The notes beneath the pieces are model-generated. The model was not told the origin of the DNA and made no database searches. It worked only from the letters and a program-made list of their open reading frames with translations. A program made the translations under genes and the position numbers. 64,000 nucleotides of DNA from Actinomycetaceae bacterium (GTDB taxonomy: Bacteria > Actinomycetota > Actinomycetes > Actinomycetales > Actinomycetaceae): NCBI GenBank assembly GCA_030524055.1, contig JAUNHH010000012.1, positions 1-64,000 on the forward strand, in the 5' to 3' direction. This document shows, piece by piece, positions 41,670 through 52,700 of the stretch (the first letter of the stretch is position 1; each line of letters opens with the position of its first letter).

Positions 41670-44600
41670 TCAGGCGTCGCGGTTGCGACGACGGATCACG
41701 AGGGCGATGGCACCAGCCACGAGGGCCAGAGCAGCGCCGCCGAAGAGGATCTCGGTATTGGCACCGGTGACAGCGAGTTTGCTGCCGCCACCCTTGTTGG
41801 AGCCACCGGGGGTGGAGCCGCCTCCATTGTTGGAGCCGCCATTATTTCCACCGTCGTCGTTGCCTCCGCCGTTGTTACCACCGGGGGTCGAGCCTCCGCC
41901 GTTGTTTCCACCGCCGTTATTACCGCCGCCATTGTTGCCGTCGTCACCGCCATCATCGCCGCCGCCTTCGGTCTTCTTGACGAAACCGAAGTCGAGGGTG
42001 AGGTCGGAATCTCCATCATTGTTCAGCACCACGGAGGTCGCTGAGCCGGTGGAGGAGTCGGTGGCGCGGTCACCCTGACCAGTGGTCGTGGGGACGTAGC
42101 CATCGGGGCCGGAGACGTGGACAACATAGGTGCCTGCGGGCAGGTTCGTGAAGCCGTAGCCACCCTTGTCGTCGGTGGTGGTGGCGCCAACATCCTTGCC
42201 ATCGGCATCCTTGACGGACTTGCCATCGACATCGGTGATGGTGACAGTCACGCCGGAGATGCCGGGCTCACCGGAGTCCTGGACACCATTCTTATTGGCG
42301 TCTTCCCACACGTAGTCACCAACGGAAACCTTGGCGCCAGGCTTGGGGGCGTCAGCCTTCTTAACGAAGCCGAAGTCCAGCGTGACATCGGAGTCCCCGT
42401 CTTTAGTGAGGTCCTTCGAGGTGGCACTGCCAGTGGAGGAGTCCTTGTCATTGGTGGTGGCACCAGCAACGGTGGGCTCGTAGCCCTCAGGAGCCTTGAC
42501 AGTGACCACGTAGTGGGTGCCTGCGGGCAGAACCTCAAGGTTATCGAACAGGTACTTGCCAGAGCCACCGGACTTCTGGGTCAGCTCAACACGCTTAGAG
42601 CCATCAGCGTTCTTGACCTCACCATTGTCGCTACGCGAAATGGTCAGCTCAACACCAACCAGTGGCTTGTCATCGTCATCCTGGACGCCGTCTTTATCGA
42701 GATCCTCGAAGACGTAGTCACCAACGGAGACCTTGCCAGTGGCGGGTGCCGGTGGGTTCGGAGGAGGCGTGTTCCCGCCATCCTTCTTCACGAAACCGAA
42801 GTCCAGGGTCAGATCCGAATCGCCATCGGCGGTCAGATCCTTGGACTCTGCCTTGTCGGTGGAAGAGTCGTCGCCGCGGTCGTCACCAGCATTGGGCGTG
42901 GTGGGCTCGAAGCCTTCGGGGGCCTTGACGGTCACCACGTAGTGAGTGCCAGCAGGCAGGACCTCAAGGTTATCGAAGAGGTACTTGCCCTTGTCATCAG
43001 TCTTGGTGGTCAGCTCATCACGCTTGGAACCATCAGCGTTCTTCACTTCACCAGCATCGCTACGAGAGATGGTGAGCTCGACGCCAGCCAGCGGCTTGTC
43101 GTCATCAGTGTCATCGCCATCATCGTCAGCGTCGTCCTGAACGCCGTCCTTATCAACGTCTTCCCAGACGTAGTCACCAACGGAAACCTTGCCAGTGGCA
43201 GGCGCCGGAGGTGTTGGCGGGTTCGGCGGGGTGGGAGGATTCGGCGGAGTCGGAGCATCGCCCTTGACGAAGCCAAAGTCCAGGGTCAGATCCGAATCGC
43301 CATCGGCGGTCAGATCCTTGGACTCTGCCTTGTCGGTGGAAGAGTCGTCGCCGCGGTCGTCACCAGCATTGGGCGTGGTGGGCTCGAAGCCTTCGGGGGC
43401 CTTGACGGTCACCACGTAGTGAGTGCCAGCAGGCAGGACCTCAAGGTTATCGAAGAGGTACTTGCCCTTGTCATCAGTCTTGGTGGTCAGCTCATCACGC
43501 TTGGAACCATCAGCGTTCTTCACTTCACCAGCATCGCTACGAGAGATGGTGAGCTCGACGCCAGCCAGCGGCTTGTCGTCATCAGTGTCATCGCCATCAT
43601 CGTCAGCGTCGTCCTGAACGCCGTCCTTATCAACGTCTTCCCAGACGTAGTCACCAACGGAAACCTTGCCAGTGGCAGGCGCCGGAGGTGTTGGCGGGTT
43701 CGGCGGGGTGGGGGGCGTCGGAGGAGTTCCGGCGTCCTTCTTCACGAAGCCGAAGTCCAGGGTCAGATCGGAGGCACCATCGGTGGTCAGATCTGTGGAG
43801 GTGGCGCTGTCAGTGGAGGAGTCCTTAGCAGTGTCACCCGCATTGGCCTTGGTGGGCTCGAAACCGTCGGGGTTCTTCACGGTGACCACGTAGTGAGTAC
43901 CAGCAGGCAGGACCTCAAGGTTATCGAAGAGGTACTTGCCAGCAGCATCAGTCTTGGTGGTCAGCTCATCGCGCTTAGAACCGTCAGCGTTCTTGACTTC
44001 GCCATTGTCGCTGCGCGAAATGGTGAGCTCGACGCCAGCCAGCGGCTTGTCATCGTCGGCGTCATCAGCATCGTCGGTGTCGTCCTGGAGGCCGTCCTTA
44101 TCAACGTCTTCCCAGACGTAGTCACCAACGGAAACCTTACCGGTAGGTGCCGGAGGTGTTGGCGGGTTCGGCGGAGTGGGAGGATTCGGCGGAGTTCCAG
44201 CATCCTTCTTCACGAAACCGAAGTCCAGGGTCAGATCGGAGGCACCATCGGTGGTCAGATCTGTGGACTTTTCGCTACCAGTAGAGGAGTCAGCGGCCCT
44301 GTCGCCACCAGCATTAGCGGTGGTGGGCTCAAAGCCCTCGGGGTTCTTCACGGTGACCACGTAGCTGGTACCTGCGGGGAGAACCTCAAGATTATCGAAG
44401 AGGTACTTACCAGAAGCGTCAGTCTTGATGGTCAGCTCATCACGCTTCTTGCCATCGGCGTTCTTCACCTCGGCGTTGTCGCTACGAGAGATGGTCAGTT
44501 CGACACCTTCGATGGGCTTATCGCCATCATTTTGGACGCCGTCCTTATTGCCATCTTCAAAGACGTAGTCGCCAACGGAGACCTTTGGAGCAGGTCCACT

Positions 44601-46145
44601 TGGAGGGCCATCAACGCTATTGGCCAATTCAACCTTGGTCACGCCCTGGTCACCAATGGTGAATGTGGCAGTCTCGCCGTTGTCATTAGCATCGTCGCCA
44701 TCATCCACAGTGAACTTCGGGGTTCCCCATGTCACAGGCTGTGCGGGAGCAGGCTCAACACCATTGAGATCCTCAGAGAGGGTGACCTTGGTGCCACGAG
44801 GCAGGGTCACACCCTCAGCAAAGGCGGTTTCTTCACCAAGTTTGACCTTGAGAGTGCCTTCAAAGGCGCCAGCGGAATTCTTGGTGTAGCCCTCGGGAGC
44901 CTTCCAGTTGGCATCGTTGAAGTCAGCAGGCAGAGTGAACTTCACCTTGACAGGGAAGGTCGAGCCTGCAGCAATATTGGAGGATCCAGCGCCTTCAACG
45001 GTCTTGAGGACCTTGAAGGTACCAAAACCGTTTTCCATCACACCATTAACGTCGAGGCTTTCGGCGTAGGTCACCTTATTTTCGGTGTTAATACCGGCGT
45101 CCTTGACCGAGGCTGCATTGGTGTAATAGACACCCTTCTTTACGCCTTCACCCGTGAATTTCACAGGGATAATAATGCGGTAGTTCGTCGGATTCGCAGG
45201 GAACACACCCGTAATGCTCATACGGATCTTGTTGTTCTCTAGGTACTCGACTTTAAAGTCATACTTGTCGCCCTCAGCAGACAAAGACTTATTGGCACCA
45301 TTACGCAGGCTGATTTCCTTAATGCCTTCTTTGTCAGCAAAGTGCTGGAAGACCAGATTTTCTTTGCCCTTATCGGACGTATCAGTAATCTGACCTTCAC
45401 CCAGGGTGTCTTCAATAACGAGGGTGGACTTGGTGGCGCCATCGTGCTTGAAGCCGGGAAGGATTTCCTGGATCTTCTGGGAACCGAAACCAATGACCCA
45501 GCGGCCTTCAGTTTGGCCTTCCTTTTCCAGACCATGTGCCCACTTGGAGAATCCCCATGGGGTGTAGCCAGGAACAACAATACGGGAGTTACCGGGCAGG
45601 CGAACCTGGGTTTCCACACCATTGAGGGTCATGGGAACCTCGTTGGTGTCAGAGCTACGAGTCACCAGCAGTTGCATTTCGCCGCTGCCATGCAGATTCC
45701 TGAATCCAGCATTCTGGAGTTTCTCGATCTCTTCGTTGAAGGTGCAGACCAGGGTCTTTTCGTCAGCGGTGCACTGGCCAACTGTCACATCTTTATCGCC
45801 AGCCTTGACCTTCAGGTCAGTGCTAATAGGCGAAAAACGAGCCTTAAAGTAGTCGCCAAGTCCAATAGAGAAGGATTCTCCAGACTTCACAGGAGCAGCA
45901 ATCTTGCGTGCATCCCAGTCAAACTTGAGTTCAGCGGCATCCCAGGTCTGAAGAGACTGATCGGATGTGGTGTGATCCGAGTGCTTCTTTAAGAGCGACG
46001 TTACAGTGACCTTAATGCCCGAGTTATCCGCTGCATATGCTGGGCTAAAGGCGCCTCCTAGGCCTATTGCAAAGGCCATTAGCGCCACAAGCAGTCCGAG
46101 CACCCCCCTTCGCGGAGCGGTCCGTGGACTCGATTGCGTCCTCAT
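41670..46145 (-). CDS. LAxTG-anchored SdrD_B-repeat surface protein, 1,491 aa
   Basis: A secreted wall protein. The signal peptide ends FSPAYAADN (about residue 40), followed by an adhesin-like region (about 40-380) and one DUF5979-like domain (GTFKVLKTVEGAG...). Six SdrD_B domains come next, each beginning KVSVGDY(V/F)-E-D and carrying DxDxDG loops, separated by PTPPNPPTPPAP linkers. It ends in a Gly/Asn spacer and the sorting signal LAVTG (1457-1461), hydrophobic helix and RRRNRDA. AAGGGGA precedes the ATG at 46145. Two neighbouring domains are identical over 437 bp of DNA. The head probably binds a ligand and the repeats act as a calcium-stiffened stalk; the ligand is unknown. Confidence 0.9.
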   Translation of the reverse strand: MRTQSSPRTAPRRGVLGLLVALMAFAIGLGGAFSPAYAADNSGIKVTVTSLLKKHSDHTTSDQSLQTWDAAELKFDWDARKIAAPVKSGESFSIGLGDYFKARFSPISTDLKVKAGDKDVTVGQCTADEKTLVCTFNEEIEKLQNAGFRNLHGSGEMQLLVTRSSDTNEVPMTLNGVETQVRLPGNSRIVVPGYTPWGFSKWAHGLEKEGQTEGRWVIGFGSQKIQEILPGFKHDGATKSTLVIEDTLGEGQITDTSDKGKENLVFQHFADKEGIKEISLRNGANKSLSAEGDKYDFKVEYLENNKIRMSITGVFPANPTNYRIIIPVKFTGEGVKKGVYYTNAASVKDAGINTENKVTYAESLDVNGVMENGFGTFKVLKTVEGAGSSNIAAGSTFPVKVKFTLPADFNDANWKAPEGYTKNSAGAFEGTLKVKLGEETAFAEGVTLPRGTKVTLSEDLNGVEPAPAQPVTWGTPKFTVDDGDDANDNGETATFTIGDQGVTKVELANSVDGPPSGPAPKVSVGDYVFEDGNKDGVQNDGDKPIEGVELTISRSDNAEVKNADGKKRDELTIKTDASGKYLFDNLEVLPAGTSYVVTVKNPEGFEPTTANAGGDRAADSSTGSEKSTDLTTDGASDLTLDFGFVKKDAGTPPNPPTPPNPPTPPAPTGKVSVGDYVWEDVDKDGLQDDTDDADDADDDKPLAGVELTISRSDNGEVKNADGSKRDELTTKTDAAGKYLFDNLEVLPAGTHYVVTVKNPDGFEPTKANAGDTAKDSSTDSATSTDLTTDGASDLTLDFGFVKKDAGTPPTPPTPPNPPTPPAPATGKVSVGDYVWEDVDKDGVQDDADDDGDDTDDDKPLAGVELTISRSDAGEVKNADGSKRDELTTKTDDKGKYLFDNLEVLPAGTHYVVTVKAPEGFEPTTPNAGDDRGDDSSTDKAESKDLTADGDSDLTLDFGFVKGDAPTPPNPPTPPNPPTPPAPATGKVSVGDYVWEDVDKDGVQDDADDDGDDTDDDKPLAGVELTISRSDAGEVKNADGSKRDELTTKTDDKGKYLFDNLEVLPAGTHYVVTVKAPEGFEPTTPNAGDDRGDDSSTDKAESKDLTADGDSDLTLDFGFVKKDGGNTPPPNPPAPATGKVSVGDYVFEDLDKDGVQDDDDKPLVGVELTISRSDNGEVKNADGSKRVELTQKSGGSGKYLFDNLEVLPAGTHYVVTVKAPEGYEPTVAGATTNDKDSSTGSATSKDLTKDGDSDVTLDFGFVKKADAPKPGAKVSVGDYVWEDANKNGVQDSGEPGISGVTVTITDVDGKSVKDADGKDVGATTTDDKGGYGFTNLPAGTYVVHVSGPDGYVPTTTGQGDRATDSSTGSATSVVLNNDGDSDLTLDFGFVKKTEGGGDDGGDDGNNGGGNNGGGNNGGGSTPGGNNGGGNDDGGNNGGSNNGGGSTPGGSNKGGGSKLAVTGANTEILFGGAALALVAGAIALVIRRRNRDA
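42799..43235. repeat. 437-bp direct repeat, copy 1 (inside surface protein)
   Basis: Identical by eye to 43276-43712 (offset 477 bp). It covers most of one SdrD_B domain plus the Pro-rich linker start. Confidence 0.9.
43276..43712. repeat. 437-bp direct repeat, copy 2 (inside surface protein)
   Basis: Exact copy of 42799-43235. The differences begin immediately outside on both sides, where the linkers and domain ends diverge. Confidence 0.9.
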
Positions 46146-46749
46146 TCGGTTCCCCTTTCGGATTGTGCGAGGGCTTGTGCCCAACTCGCACGTCTTGATG
46201 GTGATCAAGAGGTAACTCGTGGCACGCGGCAGAGGTGACCCCCCAGATAGCACGCTACGAGAGACTAAGTACCAGAAATGATGGTAGGTACTCCCACCCC
46301 CTTCAGCAAGGAATTCGACCACTTGGACAAGAGCGTTTCGTCGGCGCTGTCGCCACTATCACCGTCCTAGATTCATAAATAGATACCGAAAAACACGGCG
46401 CTGACCTCGCCAAAATAGTCATTAGCACAGGCTGTGTATTGCTTAAGAATGTCATGGCTCACGAGGGCGGGGTCACAATTTCATCGACCCAAGTACAAAA
46501 AGTTATATGCGCCGACGCACTTTTGTGCCCTCCATCCGGTCAGGGTTCGACCCATCTCCCCTTGAACACGCGCCCCGCCCTCGTCGATGAGGAATGACTG
46601 CCGCGAGCGCACCTGCCCATCCAACGAAGGACGGAACTACTCCCTATATATAGGTATGACTGTTGCTCGTGGGCCGGGATAGCACAAGGCCCCTCGGCGG
46701 AATCTCTTCCTTCGAGGGGCCTTGGCTATGAGCTACTCAGCTGAGGCGA
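46146..46749. other. Gap between the second and third surface-protein genes
   Basis: About 600 bases without a supported gene. It contains two dispersed 12-mers (46461-46472 forward and 46573-46584 reverse), a 12-bp perfect stem-loop after the giant gene (46685-46724), and presumably the promoter of the 1,491-residue protein. Confidence 0.6.
46685..46724. terminator. Stem-loop after the giant surface-protein gene
   Basis: CAAGGCCCCTCG pairs perfectly with CGAGGGGCCTTG across a 16-base loop, 26 bases after the stop. There is no U run, so it may act as a terminator or an mRNA-stabilising end. Confidence 0.65.
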
Positions 46750-49700
46750 TCAGCCATCGCGGCGACGACGCGCTGCGAGGGCGACACCTCCAATGGCGGT
46801 AGCTGCGGCGGCCGTTGCCAGCATGGTGATGGTGGCGGCGCCGGTGATGGCCAGTTTCGTCTCCGGCTTATTCTCCGTGGGAGGAGTATTCGGAGGCGTA
46901 TTTGGCGTGGGCGGCACTGACGGCGGCGTATCCGGGGTTGGCGGAGTCGGCGGCGTTACCGGGGGCTTGGTGACGAGGACGAAGCCAAAGTCGAGGCTCA
47001 GGTCCTTGTCTCCATCACCCTTGAGGGTGCGGCTGGTGACGGAATCGGTGGAGGAATCGAATTCACGATCCGCACCAATGCCCGGCGTTGTCGGGGCGTA
47101 CCCTTCGGGGGTGCCGAGGATGGTCACTGTGTAGCTGCCTTCAGGGAGATCCGTGAAGGAGTAGTAGCCATCTTTATCAGTGACTGTTTCCGCAACAGGC
47201 TTGCCGTCAACGGTGGTGGCAGGGGTGCCATCGGACTTGGTCAGACCAAGGCGGACACCTTCGATACCCTTTTCATCCGCGTCTTGCAGGCCATTGTTAT
47301 TGGCGTCGAGCCAGACCCAGTCGCCCACGGACACCTTGGGGGTGTGGCGTGCGTGCCAGGGGTCTTCGCCCTTCACCGGGGTGCCAGAGGAGGCGCCCAG
47401 GCCGGTCACTGTTGCCTTATCCGCGTGGGTGTCCCCAACGGGAATGGCGGGCAGTGTGCCAACGCAGCGGAAGGTCTGGCCAACCTTGAGCACGTAGTTG
47501 GGGTCAATGGTGACAACACCCTGATCATCTGCAGGGTAGTCCTTGCCCTCAACGGTGCACTTCAGGTCGGTCATGGCCACGCCGTCAATGCGCGAATCCA
47601 CGAAGGTCATCTTGGTCAGATCTTCATTGCCGTAGTTACCCACGGTGAAGCTGACTGAGGTGGGGCCTTCAACGTGGACGGCGCTTTGAGCGCTGTCAGC
47701 GTCACCGGCGGTGTCAGTGGAGGAGAACTTCTCCACCTCAACGTTGGGCTTGGAGGCAATGAAGCCGAAGTCCAGCGTCGGGTCACTGTTGCCATCGGTG
47801 GTGAGATCGGCAGATTCTGCCGAGCCGGTGGAGGAGTCCTTATCGGAATCCGTGGCTCCTGCCTTAGTGGGCAGGTAGGTATCCTTTGGCAGCTTCGCGA
47901 TGGTCACGGTGTAGTGCTGGCCAGCTGGCAGGGTGGGCAGGTTCTCGAAGGAGTACTTACCGTCCTGGTCAGTGGTGACTTCACCGACATCCTTGCCATC
48001 AACATCCTTGACAGGAGCGCCATTCGGGCCGGTGACCTTCAGGACAACGCCTTGGATGCCAGGCTCGTCATCCTCTTGGACCCCGTCCTCGTCAGAATCG
48101 AACCAGACGAAGTCACCAACGCTGACCTTGCCGGGGACACCCTTGGCATTCCACGGGTCTTCACCTTCAACGGGCTTGCCACTGCCCACGCCCTTGCCGC
48201 CAACCTGGGCGGTGTCGGAGTGAGTGGTGTCAGGGGCCAGTTCAGGAAGAACAGCGGTGCAGGAGTAGGAAGCGCCAACAGCCAGCTTGATGGCCGGGTC
48301 AATGGTGACCACGCCAGCGTCGTCAGCTGCGAACTCGCGTCCGTTAACCACGCACTTCAGGTCCTTCAGAGCCGGGCCGTCGCCAGCCACGTCCTTGAAG
48401 GTGAGCTCGGTGAGTTCTTCGTCGCCAGTGTTGGTGACATCGAAGGACACTTTCTGCTCGGTCTTCGCAGGGATGACCACTGCACTTTGTGCACTGTCAG
48501 CGTCGCCCGTGGCCACGTTGGTGGAGTACTTCTCAACCGAAATGGTCGGGGTGGCTTCGACGAAACCGAAGTCCAGCGACGCGTCGCGCTGCGCGTCATT
48601 GGTCAGGTCCGTGGATTCGGCCAGACCAGTGGAGGAGTTGGTTTCGCGGTCGGCACCAGTGTCCACGGTGGGCACGTAGCCAGCCGGGTTGGTGACGGAC
48701 ACGACGTAGTGGACACCTGCAGGCAGAACTGCGAGGTTGTCGAAGGAGTACAGACCCTTGTCATCCGTTGTTGTGGTGACAGTGGCGGGCTTGCCATCCG
48801 ACAGGGTCACCGGTGCACCGTCGGTGCGGGTGATGGTCAGGGTGACATCCTTAATGCCGGGTTCGTCAGCATCCTGGACGCCGTCCTTATCGGTGTCGAT
48901 CCACACGAAGTCGCCAACAGAAACGCGGGCCGGAGGGGTCTGCGAGTGCCATGGGTCTTCGTCATCAACCGGGGTGCCACTACCAATGCCGGTGCCACCA
49001 ACGCGGACGGTGTCAGCGTGGGTCTTGCCATGTCCGAGGACGGGCAGGGTAGCCACACAGGTGTAGCTTCCGCCAACGGGCAGGGTAATGGCCGGGTCGA
49101 AGGTGACTACACCCTTGTCATCGGCAGGGTAGTTCTGACCATTGAGGGTGCACAGAAGGTCCTTCAGGGCAGGGCCATCGGTGGCGGTATCAGTGAAGGT
49201 CAGTTTGTTGAGCTCGTCATTGCCCGTGTTTTCCACGGTAATGGTGACGGTCTGCTCTGCATCCGGGCCGATGGTCACTGCACTTTGTGCGGTGTCAGCG
49301 TCGCCGGTGGCCACATCAGTGGAGAACTTCTCCACGTTAATGGCGGGCGCAGCCTTGACGAAACCGAAGTCCAGAGTTGGGTCGGACTCGCCATCATTGA
49401 CCAAATCCTTGGATTCTACAGCGCCGGTACTTGAGTCAAGAGCATCGTCATTGCCTTCCAGGGCCTTGGTGGGAATGAAACCATCCGGGTTCTGAACAGT
49501 CACAATGTAGTGGGTGCCAGCGGGCAGAGTAGCAAGGTTATCGAAGGAGTACTTGCCGTCAGCATCGGTTGTCGTGGTGAGAATGATGGGTCGATTGTCA
49601 TCTTCGGTGAGAATCGGGACTCCATCAGTACGGCCGATGACGAGGGTGACGTCCTTAATGCCGGGTTCGCCAGCGTCTTGGATGCCATCGTTATCGGTGT

Positions 49701-52700
49701 CTTCCCACACGAAGTCGCCCACGGAAACCTTGCCAGGGGGGCTCGCCGCGTGCCACGGATCCTCGTCTTCGACGGGGATACCGCTGCCAATACCGGTGCC
49801 ACCAACGCGGACAGTGTCAGCATGGATCTTGTCAGCGCCGAGGGCGGGCAAGGTGGCAGTACAGGTGTAGCTATCGCCAGGAGCCAGGCTCAAAGCCGGG
49901 TCAATGGTGACCAGGCCAGTAGCATCAGCTGTGAACTCGCGTCCACCAACCACACACTTCAGGTCCTTCAGAGCAGGGCCCTCAGTAGTGGTATCCGTGA
50001 AGGTCAGGGCAGTGAGTTCTTCATTGCCGTTATTGGTCACGGTCATGGTGACAGGCTGTTCAGCCTTGCCATCGACGAGAACAAGGTCGGGACGCCTGTC
50101 TGCGTCGCCAGTAGCCAGGTCAGTGGAGAACTTCTCCACGGAAATGGCGGGCTCAGACTTAACGAAACCGAAGTCCAGCGAAGCATCGCGGTCGCCGTCA
50201 TTTTCCAGATCGGTGGAGCCAACAACGCCAGTGGAGGAGTTGGTTTCACGATCAGCACCAGTGTCCAGCGTGGGCTGGTAGCCAGCCGGGTCGGTAACGG
50301 CCACGGTGTAACGGGTGCCTGCAGGCAGAGCTTCGAGGTTATCGAAGGAGTACTTGCCATCAGGGCCAGTCTTCGTCGTCAGCGTGGCATTGGTGCCATC
50401 GGAGAGCTTCGGAGTCTGGTTGTCGCTACGACCAAGAGTCAGGGTGACATCCTGAATACCGGGTTCGCCGCCGTCCTGAATGCCGTCCTTATTGAGGTCT
50501 TCCCACACGAAGTCACCAACGGAAACCTTGGCGGGGTTGGTCTTTGCGTGCCAGGGGTCCTCATCTTCGGCGGGGGTGCCGCTGCCAACGCCAGTGCCGC
50601 CAACGCGGACAGTGTCAGCGTGAGTCTTGCCGCCACCGAGCACAGGCAGGGTCGCGGTGCACTGGTAGGAATCACCAACAGCCAAAGTCAGGGCGGGGTC
50701 AATGGTGACCACGCCAGCGGCATCGGCTTGGAAGGTGCGTCCGCCGACCACACAGGCCAGGTCCTTGAGGGCAGGGCCATCGGTGGCGGTGTCGGTGAAG
50801 GTCAGCTTATTCAGTTCTTCATTGCCGTTATTGGTCACGGTAATGGAGACAGGCTGTTCCACCTGGGCGCCGAGAACAACGGCGTCACCAGCGGTGTCAG
50901 CATCGCCAGTGGCCAGATCGGTGGAGAACTTCTCCACAGAAATCGATGGGACAGACTTGATGAAACCAAAGTCGAGGGTGTCATCCTTGTCGCCGTCGTT
51001 AGGCAGTTCATTGGCGGTGGCATTACCCGTTGAGGAGTTGGTGGCGCGGTCGGCGCCAGTGTCCACGGTGGGCTGGTAGCCGGCAGGGCCTGTGACGGTG
51101 ACAATGTACTTCTGGCCAGCGGGCAGAGTTGCCAGGTTGGTGAAGGAGTACTTGCCGTCGGGGCCACTAGTGGTGGTGGCGGTTGCCGGGGAGCCATCAG
51201 CAGTGGTCACAGGCATGCCGTCGGTGCGGGTGATGGTCAGGGTGACATCTTTGATGCCGGGTTCGCCGCCATCTTGGACGCCATTGCGATCCAGGTCTTC
51301 CCACACGAAGTCGCCAACGGAAACCTTGGCGGCCGGGGTCTTGGCGTGCCACGGGTCTTCGTCATTAACGGGGACGCCGCTGCCAATACCGGTGCCACCA
51401 ACGCGGACAGTGTCAGCGTGAGTCTTGCCAGCACCGAGGGCGGGCAGAGTGGCAGTACAGGTGTAGGAGGCTCCGCGAGCAAGGGTCACGGTGGGATCAA
51501 TGGTGACAGTGCCATTGCCATCAGAGGGGAATTCGCGGCCACCAATGGTGCACTTCAGGTCCTTCAGGGCAGGGCCGTCGGTTGCGGTATCAACAAAGGT
51601 CAACTTGTTCAGATCTTCGTTGCCATTGTTGGTCACGGTAATGGTGACAGGCTGTTCAGCAGCGGCACCAAGTTCGACTGCCTCACCAGCGGTGTCAGCA
51701 TCGCCAGTTCCCAGATCGGTGGAGAACTTCTCCACTTCAATGGCGGGAACGCTGCGGATGTAACCGAAGTCCAGGGTGTCGTCCTTATCGCCCTCATTGA
51801 CGAGGTCGGTGGACTCTGCGCTACCGGTGGAGGAGTTGGTGGCGCGGTCTGGGCCGGTGGTGACGGTGGGCTGGTAGCCAGCCGGGTCAGTCACGGTCAC
51901 GGTGTAGTGCGTATTCGGCGGTAGAGCAGCAAGGTTATCGAAAGAGTACTTGCCGTCAGGGCCGGTGGTCACTGTGGTGGTGGCAGCGCCGCCATCAAAG
52001 AGGGTCACCGGGGCGCCATCAGTACGGCTGATGGTCACGGAGACATCTTTAATGCCAGGTTCGCCTGCGTCCTGAACGCCATTCTGGTCAGTGTCTTCCC
52101 ACACGAAGTCACCAACGGAAACCTTGGGGTCAGGGTTCTTCGTGTACGTATTGGTGGCGTTAACTGGGGTGGTCTGGCCCGCCTGAATGGTGACCTGGTT
52201 CGTGTCCAGGGTTGGCACCAGGGTCCATCCTGCGACCTGAGCAGCAGCAGAATCTTCCGTAATCGTACAGGTGGTACCTGCGGGGATTTCGGGAGATTCC
52301 CACGTATTACCTGGGGTCACTGTTGCGGTGACTGCTGGGTCAGTGCCACACACATAGGAGAAGGTGAACGAGGCCGGGGCTGCAGCTCCATTCGCCACGA
52401 GGGATTTAGTAATGGAGAACTTACCCGTCTGAGGCGCAGTGTTACCAATAGTATTGGTCAAGACAACCTCAGTGGCCTTCAGGTTTTCAATGGTGAAGGT
52501 CGTGGTGTTTTCGGCAGCGGGTGCACCATCAACAACGAAGGACTTCTTCTCGATCCCAAGATTGCCTGCCAGAGCTGGGTCATCTTCGGTCAGGGTAATT
52601 ACAGTCCCTGTAGGGAATTTATATCCCTTGAAGGCCTCGCCAGCTTTGAGCGTAATAGTCTGAGGATTATTCGCGGGAAGAGTGAAGGCTGGGAATTGAT

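Noticed and set aside
42117..45242. Long plus-strand open frame (1,041 codons) opposite the second surface gene
   Set aside because: It mirrors the repeat structure and skewed codon use of the minus-strand SdrD_B gene, whose signal peptide, domains and sorting signal are convincing. It is an antisense artefact.
47674..51033. Two long plus-strand open frames (586 and 507 codons) opposite the giant gene
   Set aside because: Same reason: they are shadows of repetitive GC-rich coding sequence on the other strand, with no family resemblance.
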